64,000 bases of DNA from Amylostereum areolatum (taxonomy: Eukaryota > Basidiomycota > Agaricomycetes > Russulales > Stereaceae): positions 2,779,693-2,843,692 of the forward strand of contig SAXG01000001.1 in the NCBI GenBank assembly GCA_012932865.1. The letters run 5' to 3'. Positions 1-10,033 of the stretch are shown here, piece by piece; position 1 is the first letter of the stretch, and every line of letters starts with the position of its first letter. The notes beneath the pieces were generated by a model. It did not search any database. It saw only the letters and a program-made list of their open reading frames with translations, and was not told the DNA's origin. The position numbers and the translations under genes are program-made.

Positions 1-1293
1 TGGCGTCGAAGGCCGAGGGCGGAAACAACACTCTCGCGCACTAGTACGACCTGGGAGCCGTCATCAATAAGTGCAGCAGCGGCGCGTGTGGAACCGGGGC
101 CGTCGACAACTGCGTGCCACAATAGCAGCTCCGCAACAAGGGGGGAGTCATCCGTGCAGGAAGGAGAACGAGCACGGATGGGGGAGGGTGGTTCGGGCGT
201 GCGCAAAGAACTGGGCAAGGGCGAAGGGGGGCGCGGCGCCGTCGATAACGTAGCGGTGCACAGGGGGAACAGGGGCGAAGGAGGAACCACGTACTCGTCG
301 AGGACGCAGGGGTACGTGTAGTCTTCAGTCCCGTCGACCAGGATCGTGTTCGTCGTTGGGATGGCAGGCGGGTTCCCCTGTCTGCAATCGAAGGCGGCCT
401 TGGCGGCGGCGGCCATGGAGCTGGTGATGACAGGCGTGTCGGCCGGCGGGGGCGAGGACTTGGAAGGGCAGTCCGATGCCATGTGTCCCGCATAGAACTT
501 GCGGCACCCAAAGCATCCCTGGTGGGTCATGAGGAGGGAGCGTTCGTCCTCTGTGAGCTTCAGCGGCATCGCACGAGGGCAACCGGTGGTCTGTTGGTTC
601 TGCGAGGACGACGGGTGGGACTGTGAAGACGACGGGCGGGAGGACGAGGCGGTGCGAGATCCCGATATGTTAGCGCTGCCGCCAAAGGTGCCGGCGCGCG
701 CGGAGCGAGCAGCGGCATTGGCGGACTTGACCAACTTGATGCGCGCAAGGTCGAGATCGTTGACCTGCGTAAACCAGAGGTCAGGGGTCAGCGGCTGGAC
801 AACGCCCTGGGAGGTTGCGTCGGTGACCATCTCGAGGAGGTCGATGTTGAGGCGGGATTGGATGGTGATCATGAGCGTAGCGTCGTCCATGTGGAGCGGC
901 GACCCGGTGAGGTGAGCATTGGCCGAGCGAAGCTCATTGGCGAAGGCTTCGAACGGCATCGAGCCCTGAGTCTTTGACAAGATGCTGGTGTAGAGCTTGG
1001 CATCCCAGTTGTGACCGAGGAGGCGAGGGCGGACGAGGGCGAAGAAGGCGCTGAAGGAGAGGGTTTTGATTAGGGCACGGTTTGCGCGTACCCAGTCGTT
1101 GGTGACCTTGTCCGCGATGTACATGCAGACCTTGTCGGCCAGTTTGTTGTTGGGGACTTCGCGCTCGTCCTGGTACTTAACCACCCCGGTTTCCCACTCC
1201 GATAGCGTTTCGACCGAGCAGAAGCCGGCCGTAAGCTGGGGGGGGTGCCGGGCGTTGGCTTGGGTGACTATAGCGTAAGACGGAGGTGCCATG
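1..1293 (-). CDS. LTR-retrotransposon Gag-protease polyprotein, 3' part off window
   Basis: An open minus-strand frame runs from ATG at 1291-1293 to the left edge without a stop. The N-terminal ~250 residues look like a fungal Gag capsid region. A zinc knuckle lies at about 447-510 (C-F-G-C ... A-G-H-M-A-S-D-C, i.e. CX2CX6HX4C, slightly longer than the usual CX2CX4HX4C). Near the edge the frame reads L-I-D-D-G-S, the active-site motif of a retroviral-type aspartic protease. Upstream of the ATG the same frame stays open but is only Pro/Ser-rich and has no Met, so the ATG at 1293 is the best start. The gene would package element RNA and process the polyprotein; reverse transcriptase should lie beyond the left edge. 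The family (Gypsy or another) cannot be fixed without pol. Confidence 0.75.
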
Positions 1294-1669
1294 GTGCGGA
1301 CGTCGGCGAGATCGGAGTCGGAAGACAAAGAGGATGAGTGGGAGCGGGATGGGGAACGACGGAGGTCGGGGCCGGCGTCCAGGGAGGGCGGTGTGAGGGT
1401 TGAACGGTCGGGTGAGGGCGGGAGAGGGGTGAGAATGGAAGGGTCGGGCGAGGGGGACGGCGGTAGGACTAGTCGCGTTCGCGACCAGGTGACGGGACGA
1501 GAAATTTTAAGGGCGGGGGGGGGGGGGAAGGGAAAAAAACGGGGGGGGACGGCGGGGCGGCGGAAAAGGGCGGGGACGGCGGGAACGGCGGGAACGGTGG
1601 GAAGAAGACGGCGGGAGAACGAGGCGTTCGGAGTTCAAAAAAAAGTGGAAGCCTGCATATAATGCAGGC

Positions 1670-1941
1670 GACACTAAAATGAGGGAGCGGGAGCGAGGGA
1701 GTCGGGCGGTGGAGAACAGGAACGGAACGTAAATTCGGGGGAAAAGAGAAGAAGAAGGCAACTAGATACAGGCGGGCGGGTAGATATAGGAGCGCTGTTT
1801 GTGAGAGACAAATAGAGAGACATGTAAAATGGAAGGGAACGAGAGAGAAGGCGTCCCCGCAATGGGACGGCTTCGGCTTCGGGCGCGAACCTAGTGCCCG
1901 AAGAGGCGGCGCATAGAACGGCTGTAAGCGACACGCTTACA
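1670..1941 (-). repeat. Putative 5' LTR of the minus-strand gag-protease element
   Basis: The outer boundary is set by comparison. The sequence right of 1942 matches the copy at 4940 onward, but the sequence left of it does not. Reading the minus strand from 1941, the foreign part starts TGTAAGCG, a good LTR start. The inner LTR end is not determined; the region contains TATA-like stretches near 1660 and 1783 and leads into the gag ATG at 1293. Confidence 0.5.
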
Positions 1942-2254
1942 CCTCTACGCTCGTGTCGTTGCGTGCTTTGACGTAGATCGGAACCGGTTCGAGTTCTCGA
2001 TTCACTCCCCCACCTGGCACACCTGTTCCAACACCCATCTACCTCCATTGATCATCCGACATAACTTCCCTACCGTCTACAATTTTGCAATCCCCACACC
2101 GGAATCCACCCCGCCACCAGTCCTCCGTCCCACTATCAAGGGCAAGACCCTCCGCCACCGTCACCTCAAACACAAGATCCGCCAGGCTGTAAAAGCCGGC
2201 TACCTCACCCAGAAACTCCTTGGTTGTCGCCCCGTCGCGGCCAACTTCTTCTAG
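1942..2254 (+). pseudogene. Truncated upstream ORF of a Gypsy element, copy 1
   Basis: This is roughly 90% identical to 4940-5252. It encodes the C-terminal ~100 residues of an upstream protein (rich in Pro, His and Arg) that ends on TTCTTCTAG just before the gag frame. Its 5' part was removed or displaced by the minus-strand element ending at 1941. I recognise no domain. In copy 2 the same frame continues past the TAG straight into gag; in copy 1 a small indel next to the TAG puts gag in another frame. Confidence 0.6.
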
Positions 2255-3863
2255 AACCATCGCTTCCCAAACCTTCACTTGTCCCCCCACCCCCACATTC
2301 CCCCCGGGTATCTTCCGCGACTATTGTCCGTACGAGTACTCCGTCCTCACCTCCCTAGACACCAAGAGACCGTTACATTGGGCCCACAACCCTCCCGAAG
2401 AAAGCAGGCAAGACTGGTACTTTCAAGGAGGCCACTATCTCACAGACGAAGACTTTGACCTTGTGACCGACGTCCTTACCGCCTTCCTTGATCCACCCGC
2501 ATCCTCTTCCCCACCGCCCCGCCGATCCACTGTCCTCTTCCCCCCCAGGGGATTCAAGTTCGACAGCATCACCAGGAAGTGGTACACGTATCGACGGAAC
2601 TGGCAAGGAACACCAGGGCGTACAGTAGTTGAGTGGCAACCCTCTAGTGCAAACCCTGTTCAGGATCTCTGGTTTTGGAGACACAACCAAGAACTCATCA
2701 CACCCCTCGAATTCCAAGTCGCACGCGAAGTCCAAATCGAGCTTGACGAAGCTGAAGAACATCGCAAGGAACTCCGACGCCAACAAGAAGCAGCCTTCAC
2801 CCGATCCCTCGACGTCGCCCTCCCTGCTGACAAAATGCCCGACGAAGAAACCAAACCCTCGACCGCCTCCAAGCGCGAACTCGGCCCCAAGCCGAAGCCC
2901 TTCAAGGGTGACAGACGCGACACCCTCCGATTTTCCCTAGAGCTCCGCATGTTCCTTCGTGTTAACAAAGATGTTTACACTACAGATGATGCCAAGATGA
3001 TGCTCCTCCTCAGCCTGATGGAGGGAGACACAGCGAACTCCTGGGCCATGCACCGCCGCATGGAGCTCTTTGCCAACGAGGACAAGAAGGAAGAAGCCGA
3101 GGACTCCGGCGAAACACCCCCAAAGCTCCACTACAGCACCTACAAGGAGCTTTCGGACAGGTTTGGTCGGGACTTCGTACCCATTGAACCGAAGATGGAG
3201 GCCCAGCGTAAGATCAACGAGCTCACGATGACTACTCGGGACGTCACTGACTTCATCACCAAGTTTGAACTGCTGGCAACTATGACGGAGTATGACGAGG
3301 AAGCGCTGATCCACTTCTTCAAGAAAGGACTGCAGCGAGAACTCAGCAAGCAGGTGGCCCGGTCGTACCCATTCCCCACTGACCTCGCGGAGTGGAAGGA
3401 GCGTGCCCGCCGCATCAACCACCAATGGCTCGAGGAGAACCCGGAGAGGAAGAGCAGTCAGTCCAAGGGGGCTGTCGCACTCACCTCGAACGGTTTGGCC
3501 AACAACTCCTCGTCGCGCCAAGTCGGGGCCTTCACCAACACCTTGACCCGCCCTGCAAAGCTGACAGACGACGAGCGCGCAAAGATGATGCGTGAGGGCA
3601 GGTGCTTCATGTGTCGACAGGCCGGTCACGTCTCCCACGACTGCCCCAACCGCGACTCGAGCGCGCGACGGGTAGGCGCAGTGGAGACTGGGTCCAAGGC
3701 CCCTCCCCCACTGACGAGCACGGCTCCACCCACTGCAAAAGCGGCTCCCGACCCGTCCAAAACCATCGCGGCGATCACTCGCCAGCTGAAGGATCTGGAC
3801 GCGGAAGGCAAGGAGCAGGCAGTAGCGCTGTTGAAGGACATCCTGGAATCACAGGATTTTTGA
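2220..3863 (+). CDS. gag: Gypsy Gag protein with CCHC zinc knuckle
   Basis: The open frame of about 547 codons has the usual order of a Ty3/Gypsy Gag. It starts with a Pro-rich N-terminus, followed by a charged coiled-coil stretch (around residues 165-200). A capsid-like retrotransposon gag domain spans about residues 220-400. The zinc knuckle C-F-M-C-R-Q-A-G-H-V-S-H-D-C (CX2CX4HX4C) lies at about 3603-3644, and the tail is Ala/Lys-rich. The frame has no ATG before about residue 205, so translation must enter from the upstream ORF (readthrough or frameshift) or the start has been lost. It ends on TTTTTGA with the pol frame open at -1, as in the other Gypsy elements here. The coding frame is intact although the downstream pol is gone. 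Confidence 0.8.
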   Translation: MVVAPSRPTSSRTIASQTFTCPPTPTFPPGIFRDYCPYEYSVLTSLDTKRPLHWAHNPPEESRQDWYFQGGHYLTDEDFDLVTDVLTAFLDPPASSSPPPRRSTVLFPPRGFKFDSITRKWYTYRRNWQGTPGRTVVEWQPSSANPVQDLWFWRHNQELITPLEFQVAREVQIELDEAEEHRKELRRQQEAAFTRSLDVALPADKMPDEETKPSTASKRELGPKPKPFKGDRRDTLRFSLELRMFLRVNKDVYTTDDAKMMLLLSLMEGDTANSWAMHRRMELFANEDKKEEAEDSGETPPKLHYSTYKELSDRFGRDFVPIEPKMEAQRKINELTMTTRDVTDFITKFELLATMTEYDEEALIHFFKKGLQRELSKQVARSYPFPTDLAEWKERARRINHQWLEENPERKSSQSKGAVALTSNGLANNSSSRQVGAFTNTLTRPAKLTDDERAKMMREGRCFMCRQAGHVSHDCPNRDSSARRVGAVETGSKAPPPLTSTAPPTAKAAPDPSKTIAAITRQLKDLDAEGKEQAVALLKDILESQDF

Positions 3864-4300
3864 AACGCCCCCCAGTCGCGTCGTCTGGTGGAGGCAAAGG
3901 ACTTTTGGTATCATCGTCGAATCATTTTGCTGTATTATCATCCATGCATACCTGTGAGCAATCGTATCCCCTGTGTTTGTATCTGTCTACTGTCACCAAG
4001 AACAGGCAAACACCATTGATCACGCTCAAGGTCAAGCTGATTGGATGAGTTACCAAAAGAGAAATCGACGCAGACGCGCTGCTTGATAGCGGCGCAGAAG
4101 GAATTATCCTGAACCGAAGCTTCGTTGAACGCAAGAAGCTTACCACAAGAAGACTAGAAAACCCGTTCCCCGTGTGTAATGTTGACGGCACCGAGAACAT
4201 CATGGGCTGTGTCACGGATCGCTCCATTTCTCTCTTCGTTTGCAGACCTCGTACACGCGACGCGTCACGGCACATGACTTTCCCTTGCATCACATGCTTC
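3841..4300 (+). pseudogene. pol: Gypsy Pol remnant: aspartic protease with in-frame stop
   Basis: In the -1 frame after gag the sequence continues into pol and reaches a TGA at about 4046. The same frame goes on after the stop with A-L-L-D-S-G-A-E-G, the catalytic motif of a retroviral-type protease, and the typical N-V-D-G-T motif at about 4185. Similarity to pol stops near 4230-4300. Reverse transcriptase, RNase H and integrase are absent, so this copy cannot move by itself. Confidence 0.7.
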
Positions 4301-4309
4301 GACGACGTC

Positions 4310-4629
4310 ATTGCCCGGACTTCCGAGCGGGGTTCCGCATCCTTATCTATGACATCATTGCTCCGGACCTTCGTCCTCCGCCCCATGACTCCTTTCTTAT
4401 TGTTCCCCCCGCTCGCACCACTATTGCATCGCATCGCACCATCGTACCCACTTGTATATAAGGACAGTGTTTCTCTTCCCTTTTCCCTAGACTGTCCATC
4501 TCGTCATACGGTACTGTAGCGCACGTTGCACTACCCTAGACCCCGGCACTCTCAAATCTATTTTCTTCTCGCTCCTCTCATCGTCGCGACTTAGGCGGTT
4601 CATCGGTCTCATAAACTGCGTTTCTGACA
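4310..4629 (+). repeat. Putative LTR of the plus-strand Gypsy, with primer-binding site
   Basis: A TATA box (TATATAAGG, about 4454) sits in a region without coding signal. It ends in TGACA at 4625-4629 and is followed two bases later by TGGACAGTC. A CA end plus a TGG-starting primer-binding site is the normal right edge of a 5' LTR. It lies between the pol remnant of copy 1 and the 5' internal region of copy 2, so it may serve both (LTR-internal-LTR-internal). The left boundary is not resolved. Confidence 0.45.
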
Positions 4630-5402
4630 CCTGGACAGTCTACCCTACGCCTACCTCGCACCCCTCTCCCCTATACCTCCCTCGCCGTCTCTACGACGTT
4701 AAAAAAACCCCCACCCTGGAACCCACCACCGAACCGATCTTCCTCACCTTCAATCTCCAAGCATTCAACCCCGATCGCAACGCCCCGTTCCCCTGGCCCC
4801 GAGCAAACGCGGCCACCGTCGATCACATACGAGCTCTCGAACTCCTCTGTAGGGAACATACCTGGAAGGTCCACGGAGTCAATTGCCGCATATACGAGTG
4901 GCGCTGGAATCACGATCACGGTAGGCAGACAATCCTCTGCCTCTACGCTCGTGTCGTTGCGTGCTTTGACGTAGATCGGAACCGGTTCGAATTCTCAATT
5001 CACTCCCCCACCTGGCACACCTGTTCCAACACACATCTACCTCCATCGATCATCCGACACAACCTCCCTACCGTCTACAATTTCGCAATTCCCACACCGG
5101 AATCCACCCCGCCACCAGTCCTCCGTCCCACTATCAAGGGTAAGACCCTTCGTCGCCGCCACCACGAACATAAGATCCGCCAGGCAGTAAAAGCCGGCTA
5201 CCTCACCAAGAAACTCCTCGGCCGTCGCCCCATCGCAGCGGACTTCTTCTAGACCACCATCACGTCCTCCACAGCCCCTCGTCCCCCCACTCCGAACCTC
5301 CCCCCAGGCGTTTTTCGAGACTACTGCCCTGAAGAATACTATATCCTCACCTCGCAGCAGACTAAGGAATCCGTACGTTGGCTGCACGACGAACCAAACC
5401 GG
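4630..5402 (+). pseudogene. Gypsy element copy 2: upstream ORF and start of Gag, cut at 5403
   Basis: From about 4490 to 5252 one frame is open for ~250 codons but has no Met. It ends at TAG (5250-5252) and the same frame then continues with the Gag N-terminus (F-R-D-Y-C-P, matching copy 1) until the chromovirus 1 LTR at 5403 interrupts it. The part from 4940 matches 1942 onward. The protein has several Trp, Cys and His residues but no domain I recognise. Either the initiator is in a spliced leader or the ATG has been lost. Confidence 0.55.
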
Positions 5403-5859
5403 TGTCAGCAACGACTAGTGCGACAGCACCAAGTTACGACAAAGCTGACAGAGGAAGAGGACGACAGAGGGGAGCCGATCAGACACGGTGACAGACAAGG
5501 GAAAGCAAGCAAAGTCGGTAGGATTGACTAGCTCAAGATAGGGAATATGTACAGCGAGAGGGAGCCTTATATACATGAGAGGAGAGAGACTTAGGTAAGC
5601 AACCAATACACGGCGATCAGTAAGCAGACCAAGTATAAGTAAGCAGTCGTATGTAAAAGAGCACAGCATGAGTCAGTATTGTACAGCATGAGTCAGGGGA
5701 AAGGAGTCAGACCTGGGCCGAGATGAGTCACGTGGGCCCGGGTGGGATATAGATGAACCGGGTCCGGGCCGAAGTGGAGCCGGGCCGGTGATAAGCCAAT
5801 AAGTCCTAAAGCGTGTAACCGATGTAAAGTAAAAAGAAAATTATAGACCGTTCATGACA
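5403..5859 (-). repeat. 3' LTR of chromovirus 1
   Basis: 457 bp, TGTCA...TGACA. It contains a TATA-like TTATATA near 5568 and GC-rich tracts near 5720-5790. The pol stop codon (5852-5854) falls inside it. Confidence 0.9.
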
Positions 5860-8800
5860 TCACCCCTTCCTTAGATTCGACGTCCTCGTCGCAATCAGAT
5901 CCAGCTTCCTCTTCCGCCAGGAGTTCCCAACGATTAAGGCGTGCAGGTTTCGGGGCACCCGGGTGCTCACGGTGGAAGTCGTCGATACGTTTCTTGGCAT
6001 TCTGGAGATTGGCAAGAGGTTCCCAAGTATTGTCATTGTCTGGGTAGCCTTTCCATTTGACAAGGTACTTGAAGCCGCGACCAACTTTCTTGGAGTCTAT
6101 AATCTTTTCGACCTCATAGACTTCCTCTCCTTGGACTAACTCTGGGGGTGGAGGTGCAGGTGCTTTCTGATTGTCAAAGGCGGGACCGTTGTGTGGGGAT
6201 AGGAGGGACTCGTTGAAGACCGGATGTTTTCGTGACCAGGATGCAGGGAGGCGAAGCTTGTAAGCCGATGCTCCGACTTTTTCCAGGATTTCGAAAGGAC
6301 CAAAGCGCTTGTCATCTAGCTTTTGCATAGGACGTGCCATTTTGATTACAGTTTGGCCATCTCTGGTCTTGGCTTCCAGCCAGACGAAGTCGCCAATTTT
6401 GTAATCTATTGGTTCGTCCTTCTTGCGATCGTAAAAGCGCTTTTGATCATCCTGTGCTGCCTTTAGCGCAGAGCGGGCTTCCTCATAGATGTCTCGCATG
6501 CGTTGTGCAAACTCGTTTGCCGATGGGTTGTCTGTCTCGCGTCGAGGGTTTGTCCCCAGGTAGAGTTCCCGACCATAGTTGGCAAAGTTGGGAGACATCC
6601 CAATCGAACTATGGACCATGTTGTTGAGCGCGGTCATGGCAAGTGGGAGATAACGTGTCCAATTGTCCTGTCGTTGATTGACGAAGATGCGAAGGTAGTT
6701 TTCCATGGTCATGTTGGAGCGTTCGGTCTGTCCGTCCGTCTGAGGGTGATACGCCGTGGACGGGTTCCCTTCAATGCCTAACAGTTGGAACAATGCCGTG
6801 GTGAATTTGGAGACAAACACGCTGCCACGGTTGCTGACGATCTTTCTAGGAATTCCATGATGGGGGACCACCTCGCGTAGGTACTCGAAGGCGAGTTCGT
6901 CCTCCGTTAGATCTTTGGTCGTGGCCCAGAATACAACCTGCTTGGTACCCATGCAGTTCACATTGCAGATGGCGTCTTTTCCATCCGAGACTGGGAGCGG
7001 CATGACAAAGTCGATGGATACATGCTCCCAAGGCGCTTGTGGCGGGTCATGTGGGTGGAGTGGAGTGGCAATGCGATCATGTCTAATCTTGGTACGTTGG
7101 CAGGTCTCACATCCTTCAACATATTTCCGGACATCGTCTCTAATGGCAGGCCACCAGTAGTTGCGCGTGATGAGCTCGTGGGTCTTGTATCGTCCTGGAT
7201 GACCGACAAGCGGGCCGTCATGATGAGCCTGGATGATGTCTGCACGGAGTCCTTTGTCTCTTGGGACATAGAGTCTGTGTTGCCAGGTGACCGTTCCATC
7301 TGCATGTTCCAGCCATCCCTTTACTTTGAGTGCTAAGGCGCGTTCTACTGCATGGTCTCGGAGTAAGGTAGCCTCCTGAATCCACTCAATGAAGACATTG
7401 TCAGGTCCGTTGGTTACGATTCCTGCATGGTTGAGGGCGCGAAAGAGTTCTGGTTTTAGGAGGACGATGTTTTCATTGTCTTTCTCCCCCTTCTCAAGGC
7501 CCGCTAGTCGGGAAATAGCATCGGGTTTACCCATTGTTTTGCCAGGCTTGTGGAGTAGCGTACAATGATACTCTTGTAGCTCCGTTAACCATCGTGCTTG
7601 TCTCCGATTTAGCTTCTGCGCCTTGCGGAAGTACGTGAGATTGCGATGATCCGACCAGATTTCAAACTCCTGTCGTGCCCCCATGAGGTATTGCCTCCAT
7701 TCCTCTAGCGCCGTCATGATAGCCAGTAATTCCTTATCATAAATCTCATAGTTCCTCTCAGCTTCGCTGAGGGACTTTGAGAGGAAGGCGACCGGGTGCC
7801 ATTTGCCATTGTCCTGTTGTTGCGAAAGTACCGTGCCCGTGGCATAGTCAGAGGAGTCCGCCTCGACACGGAACTGCCCATCGTCTGTAGGGATTGCTAG
7901 AACTGGCTGCGATGTTATACGTCGCTTGAGTTCCTCAAAAGCCTCCTGCTGTGGGGTGTCCCAGACCCATTCCGTCTTCCCTGTGAGTTTAGTCATTGGG
8001 TGAGCAATGCCGCTGAAGTCCTTGATAAAGCGTCGGTAGAAGTTGCAAAAGCCCAAAAACGATTGAAGTTGTTTCTTCGTTTTGGGGGCTGGCCAATTGG
8101 TGATTGCCACGACCTTTGCTGGATCCATGCGAACCCTTCCTCCGCTGACAATCATGCCCAGGTATTCGATTTCTGCCTTCTCAAACTCGCACTTTTCTGG
8201 CTTCAGATAGAGTTTGTTTTCTCGCAGGATCCAAAGGACCTCCTTGACTATCCGACGATATTCTTCTAGCGTATGTGTGAAGATGAGGATGTCGTCCAAA
8301 TAGACGACCACGACTCCTTGGTGGATCAAGTCTTTGAACAGGTCATTCATCATGGCTTGGAACGTAGATGGGGAGTTGGTGAGTCCAAAGAACATGACCG
8401 TAGGCTCGTAGAGACCTTTGTTCATGCGGAACGCAGCTTTCCATTCGTCCCCTTCTTTAATCCGAACATTGTTGTACCCCCATCGGACATCGAGCTTGGT
8501 AAAGTGCCGTGCTCCCTTAAGCTTGTCAACCAACTCTTGGATGAGCGGGAGCGGGTAACGGTTCTTTATTGTCATTTCATTGAGCTTTCGATAGTCTTGC
8601 ACAGGGCGTAACGAGCCGTCTTTTTTCTTGATGAAGAAGAATGGGGAGGCCATGTGTGATTTGGATGGTTGGATCCGGCCAGATCTCAGGTTCTCTTCCA
8701 AAAAGGCGTCCAGTTGCTTCTGCTCGTCCAATGTGAGGGGGTAAACTTTGCAATCGACTGGTTTGAAGTTAGGAGTGAGCTCAATGGCGTGGTCCCATGG

Positions 8801-10027
8801 GCGTCGCTCAGGGAGCTTGTCAAAGTCGTCTTTGTCAAAGATGTCCTTGAATTCGTGGTACACCGTTGGGACTCGCTCAGAGAAGGTCTGTTCCTTTTTC
8901 TTAGCGTGCTCTTCAATTGCAATGTCCGATGCATGGGTCCGGATGTGGTATGTCGCTTTGTAACCATCCCAGTCGAAAGCAAACAGCTGCTCGTCTTTTT
9001 CTATGTGGACTGGCTCTTCCTCCTCTTCTTCATCATCATCGATATTGAGGAGGGGAGGGGGACGAGAGCAGCTGATAGGGCATCGGTCGAATTCAATTGA
9101 CCCGGATTTCCAGTCGATGTGAGGGTTGTGCTTCTTTAGCCACTCATGTCCAATGAAAAGGTCCGTATCTCCTAGATTGGAGACCGCCAGGTCAATGTTT
9201 TCTTCATGGTCTTGAATATTTAGGCGAAGTGTGACATATTCCGTGATGGGACCTCCTGCATTGAGAGTGCCGTCTGCATTTCGTACTGGGATTGGGCGAG
9301 CAGTCCGTCGCATGGGGATGTGATTTTCCTGCACAAACTTTGTGTTGATACACGAGCCAGTGCAACCACTGTCCAGGAGTGCGAGAGCTTTGACAATGCG
9401 CTTGGAATCTACCACAAGTTGTGTGGGAATGACCGTTTGTTCCTTGGCGCTGGAGGAGCGTATGAACTGCATGGGAGTGGCGAGCTCTAGTAGAGCTTGG
9501 CATGCTAATTCATCTTCCATGCCAGTTATCTCCTTGATGGCTTCATAAGTAGCCTCGTCACGACGTCGATGGTGTGTCCAGATGCGAAGGATTGCAATCG
9601 CACTTTCGGGTTTGTCTTCCCTTAAGCGACGAAGCGTCCATTGAGCCGTTCCAGGTGCCATATAACATGATTTGGGCACCGTGCCCCTTCCATCGCACGG
9701 CGTTGTCCCTGACTTCACAGGGTCCATATCCAAAACCGAGTCCGTATCCAAAGCCGTATCCAAAACTGAAGCCGAAACCAATGCCGTATTCAAAGCCGAA
9801 GGCTCACAAATTGAAGCCTGAGTATCTAAAATAACAACGGGACGCATGCCCGTACCGATAGAGTCCGTAAGAGAAGTCATAATGGGGATATCCCCCGTAG
9901 TAGTACAGTCCGAATCAACAATGCGCATATGTAAACGAGAACCAGGCCACCGAGGCGCAACAAAACCAGACGAGCGAGAAACAGAAACTTGGGCTTCAGA
10001 TGCCGTGTACATCGTCAGCCCCCTCAA
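5852..10027 (-). CDS. pol: Chromovirus 1 Pol polyprotein (PR-RT-RH-IN-chromodomain)
   Basis: The frame is uninterrupted for 1391 codons. Order by approximate residue: aspartic protease with L-L-D-S-G-C-T-G (215); reverse transcriptase with Y-L-D-D (575); RNase H (720-850); integrase HHCC zinc finger ending C-E-T-C (937-970); integrase core with first Asp in S-I-D-F (1004); GPY/F-like region; chromodomain (1304-1346) with V-K-W-K-G-Y and N-T-W-E-P. The second integrase catalytic Asp, expected in S-D-R-G, is Asn (S-N-R-G, about 6835), and the stretch before it is also atypical. Integration is therefore probably dead although the reading frame is intact. The listed 5' end is a TTG in the -1 frame of gag; the first ATG is at 10010-10012. 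Expression most likely depends on -1 frameshifting from gag. Confidence 0.9.
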   Translation of the reverse strand: MRGLTMYTASEAQVSVSRSSGFVAPRWPGSRLHMRIVDSDCTTTGDIPIMTSLTDSIGTGMRPVVILDTQASICEPSALNTALVSASVLDTALDTDSVLDMDPVKSGTTPCDGRGTVPKSCYMAPGTAQWTLRRLREDKPESAIAILRIWTHHRRRDEATYEAIKEITGMEDELACQALLELATPMQFIRSSSAKEQTVIPTQLVVDSKRIVKALALLDSGCTGSCINTKFVQENHIPMRRTARPIPVRNADGTLNAGGPITEYVTLRLNIQDHEENIDLAVSNLGDTDLFIGHEWLKKHNPHIDWKSGSIEFDRCPISCSRPPPLLNIDDDEEEEEEPVHIEKDEQLFAFDWDGYKATYHIRTHASDIAIEEHAKKKEQTFSERVPTVYHEFKDIFDKDDFDKLPERRPWDHAIELTPNFKPVDCKVYPLTLDEQKQLDAFLEENLRSGRIQPSKSHMASPFFFIKKKDGSLRPVQDYRKLNEMTIKNRYPLPLIQELVDKLKGARHFTKLDVRWGYNNVRIKEGDEWKAAFRMNKGLYEPTVMFFGLTNSPSTFQAMMNDLFKDLIHQGVVVVYLDDILIFTHTLEEYRRIVKEVLWILRENKLYLKPEKCEFEKAEIEYLGMIVSGGRVRMDPAKVVAITNWPAPKTKKQLQSFLGFCNFYRRFIKDFSGIAHPMTKLTGKTEWVWDTPQQEAFEELKRRITSQPVLAIPTDDGQFRVEADSSDYATGTVLSQQQDNGKWHPVAFLSKSLSEAERNYEIYDKELLAIMTALEEWRQYLMGARQEFEIWSDHRNLTYFRKAQKLNRRQARWLTELQEYHCTLLHKPGKTMGKPDAISRLAGLEKGEKDNENIVLLKPELFRALNHAGIVTNGPDNVFIEWIQEATLLRDHAVERALALKVKGWLEHADGTVTWQHRLYVPRDKGLRADIIQAHHDGPLVGHPGRYKTHELITRNYWWPAIRDDVRKYVEGCETCQRTKIRHDRIATPLHPHDPPQAPWEHVSIDFVMPLPVSDGKDAICNVNCMGTKQVVFWATTKDLTEDELAFEYLREVVPHHGIPRKIVSNRGSVFVSKFTTALFQLLGIEGNPSTAYHPQTDGQTERSNMTMENYLRIFVNQRQDNWTRYLPLAMTALNNMVHSSIGMSPNFANYGRELYLGTNPRRETDNPSANEFAQRMRDIYEEARSALKAAQDDQKRFYDRKKDEPIDYKIGDFVWLEAKTRDGQTVIKMARPMQKLDDKRFGPFEILEKVGASAYKLRLPASWSRKHPVFNESLLSPHNGPAFDNQKAPAPPPPELVQGEEVYEVEKIIDSKKVGRGFKYLVKWKGYPDNDNTWEPLANLQNAKKRIDDFHREHPGAPKPARLNRWELLAEEEAGSDCDEDVESKEGVMS

Positions 10028-10033
10028 AAACCC
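9976..10033 (-). promoter_or_regulatory. Candidate -1 ribosomal frameshift signal at gag/pol of chromovirus 1
   Basis: Gag ends GAG GGT TTT TGA. The heptamer G-GGT-TTT is a classical X-XXY-YYZ slippery site and pol is open in the -1 frame. After a TGAGG spacer follows a possible hairpin: GGGCT pairs with AGCCC outside, GATG with CATC inside, with a 3x3 internal loop. Confidence 0.6.

Noticed and set aside
8000..9100. Several 90-140 codon plus frames antisense to pol
   Set aside because: Shadows of the conserved pol frame on the other strand.
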